From assembly GCA_948471035.1 (NCBI GenBank), contig CAOKRC010000002.1, positions 1-32,590 on the forward strand: a stretch of 32,590 nucleotides of DNA, written 5' to 3'. Positions 7,183-15,156 of the stretch are shown here, piece by piece. The notes under the pieces are model-generated. The model was given only the letters and a program-made list of their open reading frames with translations, was not told the DNA's origin and did not search any database. This DNA is from an uncultured Clostridium sp. (GTDB lineage Bacteria > Bacillota > Clostridia > TANB77 > CAG-508). The first letter of the stretch is position 1, and each line of letters starts with the position of its first letter. The position numbers were made by a program, and so were the translations under genes.

Positions 7183-8348
7183 AAGATATTATAGTTACAG
7201 ATTCAGTAAAATATATTGGAGCAGACGATAAGACAATAGATTTATTTGAAAGTCAATATGTAGTACCAAATGGTATTTCATACAATTCTTATCTTATAAG
7301 GGACGAAAAAAATTTAGTAATGGATACAATAGATAGAAGAAAAACAGATGAATGGATAAAAAAACTAGAAGAAGAACTACAGGGAGAAAAAGTAGATTAT
7401 CTAGTAGTATCACATATGGAGCCAGACCATGCTTTTAATATAGGGTTACTTGCGGGTAAATATCCTGAAATGAAGATAGTAGGAAATGAAAAAACATTTA
7501 CATTTATAAATCAATTTTTTGATATAAAAGACTTAGAAGAAAGAAAAATAGTAGTTAAAGAAGCGGACACATTAAATATAGGTAAACATACATTACAATT
7601 TTTTATGGCACCAATGGTACATTGGCCAGAAGTAATGGTAACATATGAACAAACTGAAAAAATATTGTTTTCAGCAGATGGGTTTGGAAAATTTGGAGCA
7701 CTTGATGTAGAGGAAGATTGGTTATGTGAGGCACGTAGATATTATTTTAATATAGTAGGAAAGTATGGAGCACCAGTACAAAGCTTATTAAAAAAAGCAT
7801 CAAGTTTAGATATAAAAATGATATGTCCATTACATGGACCAATTTTAAAAGAGAATTTAGGATATTATATAGAAAAATATAATCTATGGAGTAGTTATAT
7901 ACCAGAAGATGATGGTATATTTATAGCATATGCGTCAATTTATGGAAATACTAAACAAGCAGTAGAATATATGGCAAAAGTTTTAGAAGAAAAAGGTGCA
8001 AAAAAAGTAGTATTAGCAGATCTTACAAGAGATGATATGGCAGAAGCAATAGGAGATGCTTTTGGTTATGATAAAGTAATATTTGCAGCTTCAAGTTATA
8101 ATGCAGGAGTATTTCCTCCAATGGAACAATTTTTACATCTTCTACAAGGAAAAAATTATCAAAACCATAAAGTAGGAATAATAGAAAATGGAAGCTGGGC
8201 ACCAAGTGCTGGAAAATTTATGAAAAATATATTAGAGCAAATGAAAGACATAAAACTTTGTGAACCACTTGTAACAATAAAATCAAAAATGAATGATGTA
8301 TCTAAAAAACAGTTAGAAAATTTAGCTAATGTAATTTTAGGAAAATAA
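7179..8348 (+). CDS. fprA: A-type flavoprotein (flavodiiron protein)
   Basis: This enzyme reduces O2 to water, or NO to N2O, and protects anaerobes from oxygen. The N-terminal metallo-beta-lactamase-like domain (about 1-250) carries diiron ligands in HMEPDHAFN, MVHWPEV, SADGFGKFG and CPLHGP. The C-terminal flavodoxin domain begins near 250, with an FMN loop AYASIYGNTKQAVEY. At 389 aa it has the two-domain length, with no fused rubredoxin. The initiation region is unusual (see the entry at 7141-7182). The gene follows splB and precedes spoIIID. Its presence suggests an anaerobic or microaerobic lifestyle. Confidence 0.92.
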   Translation: MKDIIVTDSVKYIGADDKTIDLFESQYVVPNGISYNSYLIRDEKNLVMDTIDRRKTDEWIKKLEEELQGEKVDYLVVSHMEPDHAFNIGLLAGKYPEMKIVGNEKTFTFINQFFDIKDLEERKIVVKEADTLNIGKHTLQFFMAPMVHWPEVMVTYEQTEKILFSADGFGKFGALDVEEDWLCEARRYYFNIVGKYGAPVQSLLKKASSLDIKMICPLHGPILKENLGYYIEKYNLWSSYIPEDDGIFIAYASIYGNTKQAVEYMAKVLEEKGAKKVVLADLTRDDMAEAIGDAFGYDKVIFAASSYNAGVFPPMEQFLHLLQGKNYQNHKVGIIENGSWAPSAGKFMKNILEQMKDIKLCEPLVTIKSKMNDVSKKQLENLANVILGK

Positions 8349-8414
8349 ATATATTATAGCATTTATTAATGGAGATATATAAGATAGATAAATAAAAGTT
8401 TTGTTCTAATACAA

Positions 8415-8467
8415 CCCTTGTAAGAATACAATGTACAAAACAGCGTATTCATTATAAGGGGGTCTTT
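8415..8467 (+). promoter_or_regulatory. 15-bp hairpin plus U-run overlapping the spoIIID RBS
   Basis: CCCTTGTAAGAATAC (8415-8429) pairs with GTATTCATTATAAGGG (8445-8460). The 3' arm contains the AAGGG of the spoIIID ribosome binding site, and a run of T follows at about 8464-8470. As RNA this is both an intrinsic terminator for fprA and a structure hiding the spoIIID Shine-Dalgarno. Confidence 0.55.
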
Positions 8468-8469
8468 TT

Positions 8470-8739
8470 TTGGGAAAGGTGTACATAGAAGAACGTGCAG
8501 TAAATTTAGCACATTATATAATAGATAGTGGAGATACAGTAAGAGGAGCGGCTAAAAAATTTGGAATTAGTAAAAGCACAGTACACAAAGATGTATCTGA
8601 AAGATTACAAAAGATAAACCCTATTCTTGCAATAGAAGTAAGAAAAATACTAGATGAAAACAAAGCAGAAAGACATATAAGAGGAGGAATGGCAACTAAG
8701 TTAAAATATAGCCATGAAAAAGATCATTTCGTAGGATAA
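8470..8739 (+). CDS. spoIIID: Sporulation transcription factor SpoIIID
   Basis: This is the mother-cell DNA-binding regulator that acts after sigma-E and before sigma-K. The 89-aa protein has the SpoIIID helix-turn-helix (AAKKFGISKSTVHKDVSERL, about 28-47) and the basic C-terminal helix with HIRGGMATKLKY that contacts DNA. The start is TTG at 8470; no ATG gives the full conserved N-terminus, and a G-rich Shine-Dalgarno (AAGGGGG) lies 7 bases before it. The upstream hairpin overlaps this RBS. A strong bidirectional terminator follows. Expected targets include other sporulation genes such as those in this window. Confidence 0.93.
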   Translation: MGKVYIEERAVNLAHYIIDSGDTVRGAAKKFGISKSTVHKDVSERLQKINPILAIEVRKILDENKAERHIRGGMATKLKYSHEKDHFVG

Positions 8740-8755
8740 ATGTTAGTTTTTAAAA

Positions 8756-8818
8756 TTAATAACTAAGAAAAAAACCAACTCATTTTTTTGAGTTGGTTTT
8801 TTTCTTCTTAGTTATTAA
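8756..8818. terminator. Bidirectional terminator between spoIIID and zinc-ribbon gene
   Basis: A near-perfect inverted repeat has arms of about 27 bases (8756-8782 and 8789-8818) with a 3-base bulge. The core CCAACTCA/TGAGTTGG is flanked by A and T tracts on both sides, so it can end transcription from both convergent genes. It overlaps the stop codon of the minus-strand gene. Confidence 0.85.
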
Positions 8819-8978
8819 AGTTATTTCTTTGTTGTTTTCTAGCTCTTCTGCAAGCTGGACATCTTTGTGGTTCGTTTGTAAATCCTTTTTCAGCATAAAA
8901 TTGTTGTTCACCAGCTGTAAAAACAAACTCAGCACCACAATCTTTACATACTAAAGTTTTGTCTTGTAATTCTTCCAT
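8808..8978 (-). CDS. Small zinc-ribbon protein
   Basis: This 56-aa protein has two CxxC knuckles, VCKDCGAEFVF (Cys11/Cys14) and QRCPACRRARKQQR (Cys40/Cys43), separated by a conserved-looking segment (FTAGEQQFYAEKGFTNEP). This matches the 'probable zinc-ribbon' family (zf-trcl type) common in Firmicutes, whose role is unknown. A strong AGGAGG lies 8 bases before ATG 8978. It is convergent with spoIIID and shares its terminator. The basic C-terminus could bind nucleic acid; this is inference. Confidence 0.8.
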   Translation of the reverse strand: MEELQDKTLVCKDCGAEFVFTAGEQQFYAEKGFTNEPQRCPACRRARKQQRNNFNN

Positions 8979-9196
8979 ATATAGGACCTCCTTCTTAGAT
9001 ATTTGAAATTAACCAGTTTTTTGACACATTGAACCATTCTAAAAAGAAGGAAATAGTCTGAAATTAATTAAAATCATAGTCTTTTTAAAGACCATAAATA
9101 ACTATAACACAAAAATATAAGATATACAAGTAAAAAAATAAAAAAACTTTATTTTAAGTTACAGTTCAGCTTATGTTGTTTGATGGTCCGCTCCCA

Positions 9197-9290
9197 TATA
9201 ATAATATATTTATTTTGAAAAGTTTCGACACTCGTCACAGTCTCTGGAGACTCCGCGTACTCCACTTTTAAAAATAAATATATTATTATA
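9197..9290. repeat. Long inverted repeat element with 40-base GC-richer loop
   Basis: Arms 9197-9223 and 9264-9290 (27 bases each) are complementary with one mismatch. They enclose 40 bases that are clearly less A/T-rich than the surroundings and contain a small GTCTC/GAGAC hairpin. The gap 8979-9404 otherwise holds only the start region of the zinc-ribbon gene and the promoter of the HD gene. No ORF is credible here. It may be a miniature mobile element, a structured RNA or a cruciform. Confidence 0.7.
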
Positions 9291-9344
9291 CTCACGCTGG
9301 TTACGATAATATTAAGCTAAACATTAACTATTTTCAAATAAAGG

Positions 9345-9373
9345 TTGCATTAATATACAAAAAATGGTAAAAT
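9345..9373 (+). promoter_or_regulatory. Sigma-A promoter for the HD-domain gene
   Basis: TTGCAT and TAAAAT are separated by 17 bases, ending about 30 bases before the ATG at 9405. Confidence 0.5.
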
Positions 9374-9404
9374 ATAAATAGTTATGTAAACGGAGGTGCT
9401 ATAT

Positions 9405-10967
9405 ATGTTAATATATAAAGGAAAATTAAAAATTGAATTAGAAGAAAATATTAATGATTTAAAAGAACAAATAAAACAATTAAAAAATTTAAAAAAAGCA
9501 ATTTTATCATCACCAGTATATAATGTACTAGATGGGAAAACACAGATGATAGATAAAAAAATTGATGAAGAAATAAGATCTAGATTAGACCATACAAATA
9601 ATGTAGCAAAGATATCTAAAAGAATTATAGGTAAAATATACGATTTGTGTTCTATTGAACAAATTTCTAGTACAGAAATATTTAGGTTAAATAAACAAAA
9701 AGCAGAACTAGAAGCAGAAATTATAGCACTAGCACATGATTTAGGGCACACTCCATTTGGTCATAATGGAGAATTAGCACTTAATGAATTCATGCAATCT
9801 ATTACAGATGAAGAAACAATATCTAAAATAATAGATAATAGAATAAAATATTTTGGAGTAGAGTATGAAGAGCAACAGGGACATGTAGAAGGGTTTAAAG
9901 GAAAATTAAGTTTTGAGCATAATGAACAAAGTGTTATAGAATTTTCAAAAATTATTGAACAAAATCCAAAAGCATTTGATAAAATAGATACTAAAAAAAT
10001 GATAATTGGAATTTTGGCACATAGCATTAGTAGAGTTCCAGAAGTACCAAATGATTTAACAGCACAAATTGTAAGACAAACTGATAAAGTAGAATATAGA
10101 AATAAGGATTATGATGAAGTTAAGAAATATATAGTATTTAGAGAAGATGAAAAGGACATACAAGATTATAATAAAAAATCTTGTGCTGAAAGAATTAGCA
10201 AAATAGTTGAAGATTTAGCAAATGAGGCAATTGATAAAGGAAAAATTGATGATGAAAATGATTCATTAAAACAATGTAAACGATTAAGGAGAAAATATGA
10301 TAATCTTGTTTATTTTATAGGAGAAGATGGGAAAAGAGGATTAATAACAAATGATAACAAAGAAAGACAACAACTAATATATAAAAAGTTATTAGAATAT
10401 TATTATAGAAATCAAGAAAGAATTCCAACTAAATCACTTTCGTACACATATCCAATAAATTCAGAAAAAGAAAACAAGAGAGTTGTTTCATTTGATTCAA
10501 CTAAAGGAAAGACAGATACCTTAGTAGAACAAGTAATAAATTATATAAATACCTTTACAAATGAGAAATGTATACAAACTTATATGAGATTAGTTAAAGA
10601 GAGAATTGTTAAAGGAGAAGGATATGGAATTGAACCAATTACAGAAGAAGATATAGAAGAACGTAAACAAAATGAGATAAGACAACAAATTGAAAAAATA
10701 CGTGCCAAAGATATATATAGAGGCAGAGAAACACATACAGACCAAGAATATTTAGCTATATTACAATCAAGATATAAGAAATTTGTACAAAATGATTTAA
10801 CCGAGGAAGCGAGAAATGCAATACAAATAAATAGAGTTGAACATGAAAAAGAAAATGAACAAGATAGGATGTTATTAATAGCTATGCAAGAAGCAGATGC
10901 TAAAAGATTGGAATTAGAGAAAGAAAAATATAGACGACCTCAAGAACCAGAAGAGCAAGAAGTATAG
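9405..10967 (+). CDS. HD-domain phosphohydrolase, dGTPase-like
   Basis: This is a probable nucleotide triphosphohydrolase of the dGTPase/HD superfamily. Metal-binding signatures are visible: RLDHT, HDLGHTPFGHNGE, SFEHNEQS and the distal RQTDKVEYRNKD. A coiled-coil-like N-terminus (about 1-60) precedes the HD core, and the C-terminal 150 residues are highly charged. At 520 aa it is longer than the compact dGTPase-like proteins (about 340-450). I chose ATG 9405 because GGAGGTG lies 6 bases upstream; GTG 9396 overlaps that RBS. It is a single-gene unit between its own promoter and terminator. dNTP substrate preference is unknown. Confidence 0.75.
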   Translation: MLIYKGKLKIELEENINDLKEQIKQLKNLKKAILSSPVYNVLDGKTQMIDKKIDEEIRSRLDHTNNVAKISKRIIGKIYDLCSIEQISSTEIFRLNKQKAELEAEIIALAHDLGHTPFGHNGELALNEFMQSITDEETISKIIDNRIKYFGVEYEEQQGHVEGFKGKLSFEHNEQSVIEFSKIIEQNPKAFDKIDTKKMIIGILAHSISRVPEVPNDLTAQIVRQTDKVEYRNKDYDEVKKYIVFREDEKDIQDYNKKSCAERISKIVEDLANEAIDKGKIDDENDSLKQCKRLRRKYDNLVYFIGEDGKRGLITNDNKERQQLIYKKLLEYYYRNQERIPTKSLSYTYPINSEKENKRVVSFDSTKGKTDTLVEQVINYINTFTNEKCIQTYMRLVKERIVKGEGYGIEPITEEDIEERKQNEIRQQIEKIRAKDIYRGRETHTDQEYLAILQSRYKKFVQNDLTEEARNAIQINRVEHEKENEQDRMLLIAMQEADAKRLELEKEKYRRPQEPEEQEV

Positions 10968-10993
10968 AAGAAATTCTATACTTCTTGTTTTTA
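10957..10993 (+). terminator. Intrinsic terminator of the HD-domain gene
   Basis: A perfect 13-bp stem (AAGAAGTATAGAA with TTCTATACTTCTT) and a GAAA loop are followed by a T tract. The left arm overlaps the stop codon. Confidence 0.85.
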
Positions 10994-11069
10994 GGCTATT
11001 TTTTTATCACTAAAATCTAAATTTCGACATAATATGTAGAGAGCAACTTTAAATTTAGAGGTGATGCTT

Positions 11070-11927
11070 ATGTATAAAATAAAAAAAGGTGATATTGTTG
11101 GTAGAATTTCTTATGGAAAAGATATATTATTTACTGTAAAGAATATAGTAAAACATAGAGATGGAAAAAAAGTTGCAATTTTAAAAGGACTTATTCTTCG
11201 TATTGAAGCAGATGCAGATATAGAAGATTTAGAACTAATAGAGAAAAAACAAGTACGAAAGCATGTAAGAAATCTAGAAGATAAGTGTGAAGATAAAGTA
11301 AAAAGATGTTCAAGAAGAAATATAAAAGATGAGGAAATAGAAGATAGAAATTTTCTCGGGAGAAACGAGGAAAATAAAAACGGAAAAATATTACATTTAG
11401 ATGGAGATAAACGTTACACTGATAAATCTATAAAATATTATAGAAAACTTGGATTAGAAGCAATTGTAAGAAATGTGGCAGAAAATAGGCAAGAATATGT
11501 AGTAATGGATCTATTAAATAGATATAATCCAGATATATTAGTAATAACAGGTCATGATGGTATGATAAAAAATGGAACAGGTTATAACGATATATATAAT
11601 TATCGAAATTCAAAATATTTTATAAACACAGTAAAAGAAGCAAAAAAATGGGTAAATAAAACAGGGAAAGATTTAGTAATATTTGCAGGTGCTTGCCAAA
11701 GCTATTATGAAGCACTAGTAGCAGCAGGAGCAAATTTTGCTTCGTCACCTGCAAGGGTATTAATTGATTTTCTAGATCCATTAGTAGTTGCAGAAAAAGT
11801 AGCAACAACAGAAGATTATAAATATATTACAATAAATGATATAGCAGATGAACTAAGAGATGGAACCAAAGGAATAAATGGAATAGGAGCAAGAGGAAAA
11901 AGAATTACAACAATACGAAAGGAATAA
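11070..11927 (+). CDS. yabG: Sporulation-specific protease YabG
   Basis: YabG is the spore-coat-associated cysteine protease that processes coat proteins and, in clostridia, germination proteins. The 285-aa protein has the N-terminal SH3-like segment (MYKIKKGDIVGRISYGKDILF) and the family core ILHLDGD...YRKLGLEAIV and NRYNPDILVITGHDG. The conserved FAGACQSYYEALVAAGANFASSP region carries the probable catalytic cysteine. ATG 11070 is chosen for AGAGGTG 6 bases upstream; GTG 11061 and ATG 11064 overlap that RBS. yabG is followed by veg, the same order as in Bacillus subtilis. Confidence 0.92.
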   Translation: MYKIKKGDIVGRISYGKDILFTVKNIVKHRDGKKVAILKGLILRIEADADIEDLELIEKKQVRKHVRNLEDKCEDKVKRCSRRNIKDEEIEDRNFLGRNEENKNGKILHLDGDKRYTDKSIKYYRKLGLEAIVRNVAENRQEYVVMDLLNRYNPDILVITGHDGMIKNGTGYNDIYNYRNSKYFINTVKEAKKWVNKTGKDLVIFAGACQSYYEALVAAGANFASSPARVLIDFLDPLVVAEKVATTEDYKYITINDIADELRDGTKGINGIGARGKRITTIRKE

Positions 11928-11934
11928 TAATATA

Positions 11935-11968
11935 ATGAATGGGCAGGACTAGTGTCCTCCCCATTCAT
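11935..11968 (+). terminator. Hairpin after yabG
   Basis: ATGAATGGGCAGGAC pairs with GTCCTCCCCATTCAT around a TAGT loop, with one internal mismatch. No T tract follows, so it may stabilise the transcript end rather than act as a classical terminator. The remainder of 11969-12187 contains a GC-richer stretch (GGGATTGCCCC, about 12031-12041) that resembles an interspersed repeat, but no gene. Confidence 0.5.
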
Positions 11969-12187
11969 CGAAGAACAAACCTAAAGAATAAATTAAATCT
12001 ATAGAAAAAGATAAAAAATGGCAGACACAGGGATTGCCCCTACGATTGAACAAAAATCAATAATAAATTAAATATATATAAATAGAAAAAGAAATATTGT
12101 CGTAATATTAATGTAACACAAATGTAACATTAATAAAAAACAGTTGAAATCTAAGCGAAAACAAGCAATTACATAAGAGCCTCTTTT

Positions 12188-12216
12188 TTGACATTTTACT
12201 ACAGAGATGATATAAT
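12188..12216 (+). promoter_or_regulatory. Consensus sigma-A promoter for veg
   Basis: Perfect TTGACA and TATAAT hexamers are separated by 17 bases, about 30 bases before the veg start. A very strong promoter upstream of veg is also known in Bacillus. Confidence 0.9.
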
Positions 12217-12245
12217 CACCACATAATAATGAAGTGGGTGATAAA

Positions 12246-12539
12246 ATGATTTACAGAGATGATATCACAAATTTGAAAACAGACATTACAGAAAACATAG
12301 GACAAAAAATAATGGTAAAAGGAACATTAGGAAGAAGTAAATATTTTGAGAAAGAAGCCACAATAGAAAAAGCATATCCTAACTTATTTATAGTTAAATA
12401 TGACGAAAATGATAGAAATGTTACATATAGTTATACTGATGTATTAACAAGAACAGTAGAAGTAAGCCTATTTGATGGTGAGAATTTTAATCCAATTGTA
12501 CCACCACCAGTAGAAACCAAAAAACACAAAAATTTGTAA
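12246..12539 (+). CDS. veg: Veg family protein
   Basis: Veg is a small beta-barrel protein; in Bacillus it is linked to biofilm control and spore outgrowth. The 97-aa sequence shows the family pattern: LKTDITENIGQKIMVKGTLGR, a Tyr-Pro-x-x-Phe-x-Val strand (YPNLFIVKYD) and SYTDVLTRTVEVSLF. ATG 12246 is preferred, with GGGTGAT just upstream; the GTG at 12234 would include the RBS. The adjacency yabG-veg is conserved. The proline-rich C-terminal tail (IVPPPVETKKHKNL) is an extension beyond the core. Confidence 0.88.
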   Translation: MIYRDDITNLKTDITENIGQKIMVKGTLGRSKYFEKEATIEKAYPNLFIVKYDENDRNVTYSYTDVLTRTVEVSLFDGENFNPIVPPPVETKKHKNL

Positions 12540-12544
12540 TAAAA

Positions 12545-12570
12545 AAATCTAGCAAAGCTAGATTTTTTTA
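12545..12570 (+). terminator. Intrinsic terminator of veg
   Basis: TCTAGC, AAA loop and GCTAGA are followed by seven T residues. Confidence 0.9.
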
Positions 12571-12631
12571 ACTATATTAAATTTGATATTGAAAAGCAAT
12601 TTTCTATACAATGTTTATTTGTATAAATAAT

Positions 12632-12684
12632 AAAAAAAAAAATTCCTATTATAAAAAAATCCTAAATAATAGGAATTTTTTTTT
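12632..12684. terminator. A/T-flanked hairpin upstream of the SipL-like gene
   Basis: AATTCCTATT (12641-12650) pairs with AATAGGAATT (12668-12677), flanked by poly-A on the left and poly-T on the right. It can act as a terminator in either direction, insulating the next gene from veg. Confidence 0.6.
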
Positions 12685-12736
12685 GTCCTCTTAATATACA
12701 TTAATAAACTAAATAAAAAAAGAGGAGGAATTAGCA

Positions 12737-14291
12737 ATGCAAGTAGAGGTGACAAAGGAGAAATTTGTATTAAATAAAATTGTAGGACAAAAAAGCGAAA
12801 CAATAGTAGTAGAAGGTGATATGATAGTACCAGATATAAAGCCTGATATATTAAACACAATAAATACAACAGGTAATGTATGTATATATAAAAAAGAAGT
12901 ATTAGATGGAAAAATAAAAATTGATGGTGATGTTAATGTATATGTAATTTATCTTGCAGATAATGAAGAAGAAGCTACAAGAAGTTTAAATACCAATATT
13001 GACTTTAACCAAATTATAGACTTTGAAGGCTGTACTCGGTGATATGAGCTTAGACGAAAACGTAATAATCAAATCTATTGAATGTAAAATTCTAAATGGC
13101 AGAAAAATCAATGTAAAAGCAACACTACAATTTGAAATAAGTGTTTATTCAAATGAAAATGTAGATATCATAAGACAAATTAATAATATACAAGATGTGC
13201 AAGTTCTAGAATCTAACTTGAATGTAAATTCATTAGTAGGAGAAGGCTTATCTAAAACAAATGCAAAAGATACTATAGCAATAGATAATATCGATAATTT
13301 AGCAGAAATATTAAAGGTGGATGTATCTATAGTAAATAAAGATATAAAAATAAGTTACAACAAAGTATTAGGAAAAGCTGATATTGCAGTTAAAATGATG
13401 TATTTAACAGATGATAATAGAATTAAAGTAGTAGAAAATAGAATTCCAGTAATGGGATTTGTAGATATTGAAAATATAGATGAATCTAATATATGCGATA
13501 TGAAATACAAACTAAAAAATATGCTAACAAAGCCAAACCCAGTAGAAGAACATTCAATATATGTAGAAATAGAAGTAGAACTTTATGCAAGAGTATATGA
13601 AAATAAAGATATAAATCTTATTGAAGATTTATATAGCCCAAGTGAATGTTTAGCATTTAATCAAAGATGTGTAAATACAATGTCAAATAAATGTGAAGTA
13701 AAAGATATGTGTAGCATTAGAGAAAAAGTAATGGTACCAGAAATTCAAGGAAATGAATTATATGATGTAGAAACAAAACCTGTTATATTAAGCAAAAATG
13801 TAACTAAATCTAGAGTAATTTATGAAGGAGAACTTGAATTAAACTTCATTTTTGCAGCTAATAATATTGCAGGAATAAGTGTAAAGCAAATGAGATTACC
13901 ATTTAACTTTAATTTAGATTCTGCTGAAATATCTCAAAATATGAGTATAGACACAGAGATAGAAATAATAAATCAAGATTTTGTTGTTGGGGCAGATGGT
14001 CAAATAGAGACTAAAGTCGATTTAGAATTTAGATTAAGTATGTCAAACACTATAAAAATAAATATTATAGATGAAGTTAATATAGATGAAACAAGAGATA
14101 GACAAATTTATAGTATGGTAATATATTTTGTAAAACCAGGAGATACATTATGGGGAATTGCTAAAAAGTTTAGAAGTACAGTTGAAGATATAGCAAGAGT
14201 AAATAATATTGAAGATGTAAATAAAATTTATTCTGGACAACAATTATTTATTCCTAAATATGTATACACAAGGAAAGAAGAAATTGCATAA
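12737..14291 (+). CDS. sipL: DUF3794/LysM spore protein, SipL-like, one +1 frameshift at CGG
   Basis: This is a probable spore-envelope morphogenetic protein like SipL of Clostridioides difficile, which tethers coat proteins to SpoIVA. The reconstructed 517 aa fits that protein's length. DUF3794 repeats fill most of the sequence: VEGDMIVPDIKPDILNT near the start, RKINVKATLQFEI after the shift, and a later copy. A C-terminal LysM lies at about 463-506 (VKPGDTLWGIAKKFRSTVEDIARVNN). CGG 13037-13039 follows codon 100. Skipping its C gives GCT-G101-DMSLDENVIIKSIECKI, restoring the family's Gly before the strand; the unshifted frame hits TGA immediately. RBS GAGGAGG precedes the ATG. yunB follows, giving a sporulation cluster. 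Confidence 0.85.
13037..13039 (+). other. CGG +1 frameshift site in sipL-like gene
   Basis: The sequence reads GGC TGT ACT CGG TGA. Dropping the C gives ACT GGT GAT ATG AGC (Thr-Gly-Asp-Met-Ser). This is the only site where a stop codon directly follows the CGG in the unshifted frame. Confidence 0.85.
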
Positions 14292-14318
14292 CATATACCA
14301 TAAAGGAATGATTTAAAT

Positions 14319-15041
14319 ATGGATATGATATATTCTAGAAAAAGAATAAAATTACCTAAGGTGGTATACAAAAAAATTCAAATTCCAAAAATGCAGAATG
14401 ATAAGAATAAAAAAGTAATGAAATTCATTACAATTCTAAGTATAGCCATAGTAACCTTTACTATGGCTATTAATGGTATAACACCAATTTTTGAAACTCT
14501 TTGTAAGGAAACCGCAAAGAGTATAGCAACTATTATATGTAACGAGGAATCTACTAAAGTAATAAATAATTATAAATATGAAGATTTAGTTACAATATAT
14601 AAAGATTCAAATGACAATATAAGCATGATAAAATCTAACATTGTTCCAATTAACCTTATAATATCGGATGTAGCAGAAAAAATTCAAAAAAGACTTGATG
14701 AAGTAGAAAGTGAACAAATTGGAATACGACTTGGAAGTTTTACAGGGACTAAGATTTTTTCTGGAAGAGGTCCTATAATTCATGTAACGCTTTCTACAGT
14801 AGGAAATGTTGAAACAGATTTAAGAAGCGAGTTTAAATCAGCAGGAATAAACCAAACAATACATAGAATTTATTTACAAGTAGATTGTAAAGTAAACATA
14901 TTAACACCATATACTACATTTGAACAAGGCATATCAAATCAAATATTAATTGCTGAAAATATTATTGTAGGAAAAATACCAGAATCATATTATAATTTAG
15001 AGGGACTAGATAAAAGTAATGCAGTTGATGTAATTGAATAA
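14319..15041 (+). CDS. yunB: Sporulation protein YunB
   Basis: YunB is a mother-cell sporulation membrane protein of unresolved mechanism, needed for normal spore development in Bacillus. The 240-aa protein has a basic N-terminus, one transmembrane helix at about 35-52 (KFITILSIAIVTFTMAING) and an extracytoplasmic domain. That domain contains the diagnostic stretches LGSFTGTKIFSGRGP, VETDLRSEFKSAGINQT and RIYLQVDCKVNILTP. It starts 28 bases after the sipL-like gene with AAAGGAA upstream and is probably cotranscribed with it. A separate promoter follows for mreB. Confidence 0.9.
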   Translation: MDMIYSRKRIKLPKVVYKKIQIPKMQNDKNKKVMKFITILSIAIVTFTMAINGITPIFETLCKETAKSIATIICNEESTKVINNYKYEDLVTIYKDSNDNISMIKSNIVPINLIISDVAEKIQKRLDEVESEQIGIRLGSFTGTKIFSGRGPIIHVTLSTVGNVETDLRSEFKSAGINQTIHRIYLQVDCKVNILTPYTTFEQGISNQILIAENIIVGKIPESYYNLEGLDKSNAVDVIE

Positions 15042-15064
15042 TTTTAACAATTCCTAAAAATCTA

Positions 15065-15093
15065 TTGCTATTTTCTTGTACATGTAATATAAT
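15065..15093 (+). promoter_or_regulatory. Sigma-A promoter for mreB/mbl
   Basis: TTGCTA and TATAAT have 17 bases between them, about 64 bases before the ATG. Confidence 0.6.
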
Positions 15094-15156
15094 TGTAATG
15101 AATTTGTAAAAATAGGGAAATAATATAAAAGATATAGCTAGAAAGGAACGATATAG

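Noticed and set aside
12001-12060. Possible ncRNA or mobile repeat around GGGATTGCCCC
   Set aside because: Only one copy occurs in the window and no extended structure is evident; mentioned only as repeat-like sequence.
13030-13045. prfB-type (RF2) programmed frameshift
   Set aside because: None of the seven sites has an upstream Shine-Dalgarno-like stimulator or the CUU slippery codon, and only one has a stop beside it.
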